A DNA stretch of 64,000 bases. It comes from Warburgia ugandensis (taxonomy: Eukaryota; Streptophyta; Magnoliopsida; Canellales; Canellaceae). The position numbers were made by a program, and so were the translations under genes. Positions 56,755 through 64,000 of this stretch are shown piece by piece. The notes beneath the pieces are model-generated. The model was not told where the DNA came from. It saw nothing but the letters and a program-made list of their open reading frames with translations, and searched no databases. The first letter of the stretch is position 1; each line of letters begins with the position of its first letter. The stretch spans positions 8,507,001-8,571,000 of the forward strand of contig CP141126.1 of the NCBI GenBank assembly GCA_035236585.1, given 5' to 3'.

Positions 56755-59700
56755 TACTTTATAATTGTATATCAAAGTATAACCTTAAAAGCTCAAAATT
56801 TTGCTATCACAAAAATATCTCTGAACAATCTGGTCCATTAATTATGCTAATATGGGATCAAGGCAATTTTCGTTACATATATTGTAACTAAATCCGTTCA
56901 TGGTCACATATATTAACATAACCAAACGACATATATCAATTATGGATGTGTAGCATGAAAATTACATGCAATGTGATCTAAGCATGCCTATTTCCAACTG
57001 ATCCATCTTTATTTCTTATGAGATCATATTAAAACCAAATCAGAGTGAAAAATAGAACTGAATATTTTATTTTTGCAGAAAATATCCATAAGCACAAGAT
57101 GTGTCTAAAATAGAAAAGCATATAAATACAAACTCTCACTAATCTAGTATATCATCAGATGATACAACACCCATATGAGCAGTATGCCCATGAAAGACTT
57201 TGGGTGGTAGCCCCCTTAGTAAGTGGATCTGCAATCATGGAGTTTGTGCCAATATGCTCTATAGACACTTGACCACTCTGAACTCTTTCTTTAACAACTA
57301 GAAACTTGATGTCTGTATGCTTTGACTTCATCAAGCTCCTGTTGTTGTTGGAATATAAAACTACTAACTTATTTTCACAAAATATCTTAAGTGGCCTTTC
57401 AATTCCATCCACAATTCACAGCCCTGTGACAAAATTCCGCAACCATATTCTATGATTGGATGCCTCATAATATGCTATAAACTCAGCTGTTATGGTGGAA
57501 GAAGCAATGAGCGTCTGCTTAGCACTCTTCCAAGAGATAGCTTCTCTACTAAGTAGATAGATATAGCCTAAAGTGGATCTACAACTGTCTTAGCATCTAG
57601 CAAAGTCAGAATCTGAATACCCAATAATCTCTAACTTATCCGACCTCCTATATGTAAGCATGTAATGTTTTGTTCTCTGAAGATACCGCACGACCTGTTT
57701 CGCTGCTTTCCAATGATCCATTCCAAGATTGTTCAAATATCTGCCTAACATCCCAACAACGTACGCAATATCCGGACACGTACAAACCTAAGCATACATC
57801 ATACTCACCACTACTAAAGCATAGGGAATCTTTTGCATTTCCTTAGTTTCAAAATCATTCTTAGGCACTGTTTGAGACTGAACTTGTCTCCCTTAGCAAC
57901 AGAGGGGTTGCAATCTTGCATGCCAAATCTCTTAAGTACCTTTTTGATATTACTCCTTTGTGATATCCAAGAATACCTCAAGAGCGATCCCGATGGATCT
58001 AGATTCCCAATACAAAAGATGCTTCCCCAAGATCTCTCATCTGAAATTTCTTTGATAGAAATCTCTTAGTTTCACGCAACAAGCCTATATCATTGTTGGG
58101 AAGTAATATGTCATCGGCATATAAAACTAGGAATATGTGTTTACTCCCATTAAACTTGTGGTATATATAATCATCAACAACATTCATCTCAAAACCAAAT
58201 GAGATAATAACTTGATGGAATTTGTAATACCATTGGCAGAAAGCTTGTTTAAGCCCATAGGTGGATTTTCTTAATTTGCAAACCATTTTCTTTGCATCTT
58301 CTGACACAAAGTTTTCTAGTTACAACATATAAATTTTCTCATCAATGTCACCATTGAGAAACGCAGTCTTTACATCCATTTGATGTAACTCAAGGTCAAA
58401 ATGTGCCACTAATTCCATTATTGTCCTGAAAGAGTCATTTGATGAAACTAGAGAGAAAGTCTCATTATAATCAATGCCTTTCTTTTGAGTAAAGCCCTTT
58501 GCAACAAGACACGCCTTATATCTCTCTACATCACCCTTCGAATCCCTCTTGGTTTTCAATATCCATTTGCAATCAATGAGCTTTGTACCTTCAGGTAATG
58601 GGACGAGTTTCCAAATGTCATTGTCTTTCATGGACTTAATCTCTTCATTCATAGCATCAATCCACTTTTGCAAATTAGTACTTTGCATGGCTTGATGAAA
58701 GTTGATCGGATCATCTTCCATCAATCTAATGTCATCCTCATGTTCTTAGAGAAGTATGATATAATCACTAGAAACTGTTTCTCATTTCTCTAATGGATCT
58801 CCTTAATGCCATTGGTTCTTGAGGTTGTTGAGTTTGTCTTTCAGGAATAATTTGTTGATCTTGATTAGAGAGATTTTCAACATTGTCTTGTAGCTTTTGT
58901 ATTGCTTCTTGAACAACATTAGGAATAGGAGCCTGATCATTGTCAATAATAATCGTAGGAAGAGAAACGAATTCCTCTTCAAAGAGAAGTCTTTAACCTT
59001 ATCTCTCCCCCCAAACTCGATATCCTCAAAGAACCGGGCATTTTTTGTCTCAAAAAAGGACCTGGTAGTGGGATCATAAAATTTGTACCTCTGAGACCGT
59101 TCAGAGTACCCAACAAAATAGCTGATGACTATTATTGAATCCAGTTTCTTTTCATTTGGCCTATAAGACCTTACCTCAGCTGGACAACCCCAAATGTGTA
59201 AATGCTTTATACTAGGTTTCTTTCTCGTCCATAATTCATAAGGGGTTTTAGTCGCTGCCTTAGTTGGAACTTTGTTAAGTATGTAAGCTACAGTTTTGAG
59301 TGCCTCTCCCCAAAGTGAATCTGGTAAGGTAGCATGACTAATCATACTCTTCACCATGTCCTTTATTGTTCTGTTTCGTCTCTCAGCAACACCATTCATG
59401 CTAGGACTTCCTGGCATGGTGTACTGTGAGACTATACCACACTCCTCTAAGAATTTGGCAAATGGCCTTAGATGTTGTTCACCTAATTCGTCATATCTAC
59501 CATAGTATTCATCACCACGGTCATATCTTACACCTTTAATGCTTTTACCAAGTTGGTTCTCAACTTCAACCTTCAATACCTTAAACACGTCCAATGATTG
59601 AGATTTCTCATGAATGAGATAAAGGTAGCCATAATGCGAGAAATTGTTTAAATATTGTTGACCATTCCATGAAGCTGTAGGGAATGACCCACTAATATCC

Positions 59701-62149
59701 ATATGTATTAGTTCTAAGACGTTTGAAGATTTGTTGGCACCTAATCTCTTTATGTTTATCTGTTTCCCCTTAATGCACTCAACACAGACTTAAAAGTCTG
59801 ACAACTTAAGGGGATCAAGAATTCTATCTGACACAAGTCTTTCAATTCTTTGTTTAGATATATGCCTTAAAGGCTTGTGCTAGAGTGAAGCAGAATTCTC
59901 ATTGATTAATTTGCATTTTATACCATATGAACTCACATGCAATGTTTCATTAAAAGAGGCAATAGTATCAAGCAAATAAAGGTTATCATGAAATGACAAA
60001 GAACCGGTACCAACAATATTGCAATTCAGAAAGAGACTAAACTGATTATTTCCAAATGAACAACAATGACCAAATTTGTCCAAAAGATAAATAGAAACCA
60101 AATTTCGTCTAAAAGGTGGTACAACATATGTCTCTTTTAAATCTAAATAATAATTGGTATTTAAAAATAATCTAAATGTCCCTATCATCTCAACCTCCAT
60201 TGATTTGCCATCGCCTACATAAACGAATCTTTCAACATCATTTGGCTTTCGGCAACTTAGGCAACCCTACATAGACACACTTATATGAGTAGTAGCACCA
60301 GAATCTACCCATCAAGTGTGTCTAGGTACTGAAACTAAATTAACCTCAGAACAAAACCAAAGTGAGAAGCGTACCTTTTTTTGCATGCCAAGTGTGATAT
60401 TTGGTACAGTTCTTCTTCATGTGTCCAGGATTCGTGCAAAAGTAACAGCCAAATTTCTCTTGTTGTTTCTTTTGAGGTGGACCACTTGCAGCTTCTTTAT
60501 TCATTTTCTTGTTCTTGTTCTTAAAGGTACTTGCTAAGTGAGCACTTTCAGCCTTTTCTTGCTTTAGCCTTTCCTCCTCTTGCGCACAATGAGAAATGAG
60601 CTAGTTTTGTCCTTTTGGCAGTTGTAGCTGACCTTAAATTGACTAAATTGTGCAGGAAGAGAAATCAAAACTAAATACACGAGCAAATCCTCAGACAGCT
60701 CTAACTTTAGTGCCTTTAGTTTTGAAGCAAGATGAGACATCTCCATGATGTACTCCCTGATGTTGTCTTTTCCTTTATACTTCATTGAAATCAAGTTTGA
60801 CAAAATCGTACTTGTTTCAGCCTTATTGTTTTTAGCAAAATGCTTTTCATTTTCCTTATCCTTAAGGAACTCCTTGGTAGTAATTATCTTTTTGAACACA
60901 GCACTCCTGAAAGTTTCTAGAATTCCACACTTCATGATCATAAGACTTCTGTGGTTTGAACGATCCCACTTCTTAAAGTCCCATTTTTCCTCAATGTAAC
61001 TTTTATTCATAAGAGCAATGGGTTGTTCAATCCTTATCATAAGGTCTAGATCCATGTAACCAAGAACGATCATGACATTATCTTTCCATTCCTTAAAGTT
61101 GGTCCCATTAAACATGAGAATAAAACTAATGTTGGCAGATATAATAGAAGCAAATGCATTAACTGAAAATATAACAAAACAAGATGCTCACATAAGTTCT
61201 ATATCATCCTTAGATAAAATTAAATTCAAATAATGATAGGGCTCATCACAAGATACCTAGTACAACATTAATATTTAGTCTTTAGACAGAAATATTAACT
61301 TATAAGTGGTACTCTTGGTGTAGTAATCAAATATTGACAATAAATCTTATCAAACAATAAGCCTTTCTTTGGACTGACTCATTGTTCACATGAAGTAACC
61401 AATAATTGTCACATATTTATTACCACAGGTGTATATGTAATTCGGCCAAATAGTGACCTTCCTTTGGGCTGGTCAATATCCGCATGAATTACATAATGTT
61501 CAAAATTAATTTGATTTACATAACAGGGGCTACTTTGGTAGCATGTTGTTTCAATCAACTCATTTTAAACATTAGACATCAAAAAGAAACTTGTACCAAG
61601 ATTTGAAATCAATGTTTTCCCTTAATGATTATTAAATATTCCAGTTTTAGGGCCTGATTGCCCTCTGATCCACCCAATCCAAGCAATTTGGCATTATTTT
61701 ATGAATTTAACTTAGGTAGGTGTGATCAGATCAAAGATCTAATGCCAAAATCACATCCGTATCGTCAAAAGCTTTCCAAAGAACCTTTCGGATCTTAAAT
61801 CAGGCTTCTAGAACTTCCAAATTTGGAGTTTTTCCATTTTAGTACACCATTCAACGGCCTGGATCAAAATCCAGGCTAGAATGACAATTACCATTCAGCG
61901 TCACCAGGATGCCTGGCTTCAGAATGCCCAACCGGACACACTGCATGTGTCCCCAGGTTCCAGAAAGTGCAACGTTCCATGCGGTAGGCGACAACCTTTC
62001 CTGAATCTTCTACGCGAGACAAAGCGTCCGTGTGCAACATCGTCGGTTGCATCAGCGCGATAGCATTTTTTTTTTGTTCACACGCATGTGCTGCACCCGC
62101 GACGGAGGGCTCTTGCTCAATGTCATCATCATTGCGTCCTGCATGACGT

Positions 62150-62178
62150 CTTGGGTACATTGTCTCGATGTACCCAAG
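62150..62178. repeat. Perfect hairpin in the Copia leader
   Basis: CTTGGGTACAT (62150-62160) and ATGTACCCAAG (62168-62178) are exact complements around a seven-base loop, in the untranslated leader between primer site and gag. Confidence 0.7.
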
Positions 62179-62507
62179 CTACTCATCTTGTTTTGTTTAG
62201 ATCGGGGTCCTAGATGGCTAGATTTTTGTTCTGTTTTTGCCGTTTCTCAAGTTTTGAAGGTCCTTGAATCCATCTATCAGTTCAGATCATTCATTTGAGG
62301 TGTCTATATAATGGGTTTCCTTCTGTACCACGGTTTTCAAAGATTATATCACTAACCTCTTAAAAAATCTCCGATCTGAATCCATGAGTGATGGGAAAAC
62401 AATTTATTATCTTCAAGAACCATTTTAAGCAATCGTATAATAAGAAACATAGGTTAAGAAACTTGTTTCTCAATGATTTAACATGAAGAGGCTCTCATAC
62501 CACTTGT

Positions 62508-62576
62508 TGTCTTTAATATACTTTATTGATGAATATTCATTCATCACACCAAGATCCTCCATGAAAATCACCAAGA
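62508..62576 (-). repeat. 5' LTR edge of the Copia fossil
   Basis: TGTCTTTAATATACTTTATT and onward matches the start of the left LTR at 56271 for about 70 bp, directly next to the primer site. Similarity fades beyond that. Confidence 0.7.
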
Positions 62577-64000
62577 TATCACTTGTTTCTCAATGGTTTT
62601 GTCTTAATTGGATAACCCTATTTATTAATCAACGACTTCTTATTACTTGGTTTAAATAGTAAAGTGGTTGATCATATTTTTCCTTTTTATCATGCACGTG
62701 CAAATAATAAATAAATTTATTCTCTCTCACAATATGCTTCTTTTGCATGTGACCCATAAAACTAATATTAGTAACAAGATACACTATTATGCAATTAATA
62801 TGTCCTACAAACATAGGAACCGCATGCCTTATACGTTTAACCCTCTCCAATACGAGGGATTATGTGGTGTCATTGAAAGATAATATAGAGCAAAGTATAT
62901 ACACTAAAATCATCTAATTCACATGCTTTTAAACTAGTAAACATCTAAAAATCAAAGTGATTAGATGATTGAATCAGATCATCCAAAGTTGAGCCTATCC
63001 TTTATAGTCTATGCATGCTCTTTTTTGCTTAGCATTCAAGGGAAAGATTACACGAGCATCCGTCACGTAAGAACTCGTTCTGTCGGCATCCAGAAGAATG
63101 CTCGGGATGCCAATTTCTCATGTTCCTATCAATTCCCATGACTTTCAGCACTTCCAAGCATAAATATCCCCATCCAAAGAAAAGCCCCAACAAGGACTAG
63201 GAAGTTGTAGAGTCTTTGCCAACAATGTGCATCACCACAGAGAAATTGGCCACCGGGACGGCAGGAAAATGTTAGTGATGCTGATAGTACAATCAAGTGC
63301 CCAGTGGATGGGGACAGCTTTGGAGAAACCCGACGGCAGTGACCCCATCTATGCCTGGCAGGTCTTCCACGGCAGTCGGTGCCTTCTCCATCGTGACAAG
63401 TTGCTGGCCAATTCAGGAATTGCTTCGAGTCCTAACACTTTCTAAACAAAGGAGAATGCAGTTTCGGGTCAGACTCGATCGAACAGTCTTTTAGATCTTC
63501 TTTTTCTCATCCTCTCCTCTCGCGTCTTTCTTTGTTCCTTGTACACTTTGTAAATGCGTGGACGGGTTAGGAAATAGCGTGCCATACCACGTACCTGAAT
63601 ATGGACACAACTTGAGCATCGTCCACAAATTGGACGGAGGCTCAAGCCAGAAGCAACAGATGGTCCCAATCTATGGCTACTGATTTCCTATTCTGATAGT
63701 AATATCAAATGTTAGAAGACTTTGTGTTGGGTCTTATTTGTGAAAGGTGCATCTTGCCTAGTTGTGGTAAGTGTAACAATAAGTCCTGATATTTTTCGGT
63801 GGACTTTCTACTTATCTAGAATGCTCAAGTGTTCTTGTTCTTTCACCTTTGCTTAATCCAAAAATTGGACACACACCCTTGAGCACCTTGAACCTGTTAC
63901 CTACTACTAGTACTACGGCACACGGGCGAGAGAAACTCTTGCACTACTGTATTAGAAGGCATTTGCTTGATGAGTACCATCTTTTTTTGTGAAGAATATG
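62577..64000. other. Right-edge spacer, no gene recognised
   Basis: AT-rich to about 62990, then more balanced composition. Overlapping frames at 63227-63445 and 63297-63494 (+) and 63669-63469 (-) show no known motif, though 63220-63420 has higher GC than its surroundings and could be part of an exon whose gene continues beyond the window. Confidence 0.3.

Larger units (their letters stand above)
56271..62576 (-). mobile_element. Copia LTR retrotransposon fossil, minus strand
   Basis: An old, broken Copia element reading right to left. Its primer site is at 62490-62502 (complement of TGGTATGAGAGCC, close to the initiator tRNA-Met site). Parts in order: long leader, gag about 61115-60564, zinc-knuckle region about 60450-60390, protease/pre-integrase region about 60200-59880, integrase about 59702-58803, reverse transcriptase about 58724-57999, and RNase H tail about 57412-57155. 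A polypurine tract (AAGTGGGAGA) adjoins the left LTR. Integrase words such as [20 protein letters not shown] and LHIWGCPAE place it near Tnt1-94-type Copia elements. The left LTR is complete; the right LTR is recognisable only in its inner part. It has about ten or more breaks and is not active. Confidence 0.9.

Noticed and set aside
63227-63494. Overlapping frames near the right edge as a gene
   Set aside because: Two overlapping plus-strand frames without motifs; no way to choose between them from this window.

Overview
This is nuclear DNA from a flowering plant. It holds split genes with GT-AG introns, a plastid-targeted ribosomal protein gene, tRNA-derived SINEs of the Au type, RTE-clade LINEs and a Copia element. 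The style suggests a non-grass angiosperm, perhaps a magnoliid or an early-diverging eudicot, but I cannot fix the species.

Four host genes are supported. (1) 1-5739 (+) is the C-terminal 398 codons of an ABCG half-transporter that matches ABCG25, the abscisic acid exporter; it runs off the left edge. (2) 11454-11918 (-) is a single-exon gene for plastid ribosomal protein uS17c (RPS17). (3) 27891-28445 (+) is a single-exon DUF688-type protein of unknown function. (4) 42274-53257 (+) is a complete 13-exon gene for plastid cystathionine beta-lyase (CBL, methionine biosynthesis). Its splice phases close to a 469-residue protein with the PLP lysine at residue 283. The four genes are not a cluster and share no pathway.

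Most of the rest is repeats. At least 14 Au-type SINE copies are scattered on both strands, several with clear target-site duplications (TSDs). Two RTE LINE fragments near 6.4-8.2 kb share one outer TSD, and a third lies at 33.3 kb. A PIF/Harbinger relic sits in ABCG25 intron 2. The region 12.7-16.7 kb looks like non-coding retroelement sequence. The region 17.5-19.2 kb has a tandem duplication followed by organelle-like DNA. A TRIM-like array with tRNA-Met primer sites is at 32.3-33.0 kb, a 287-bp tandem duplication at 37 kb, and a probable solo LTR at 39.1-39.6 kb. A broken Copia fossil fills 56.3-62.6 kb on the minus strand.

The CBL gene is the most interesting part. Intron 9 carries a 3.5-kb LTR-like insertion with a long purine-rich sense strand. 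Introns 9 and 10 carry Au SINEs in opposite orientation that bracket exon 10. Intron 12 carries an element with about 190-bp terminal inverted repeats that appears to have captured part of a heavy-metal-associated isoprenylated protein (HIPP) gene in antisense, as a Pack-MULE does.

I saw no tRNA or rRNA gene, no CRISPR array and nothing bacterial.
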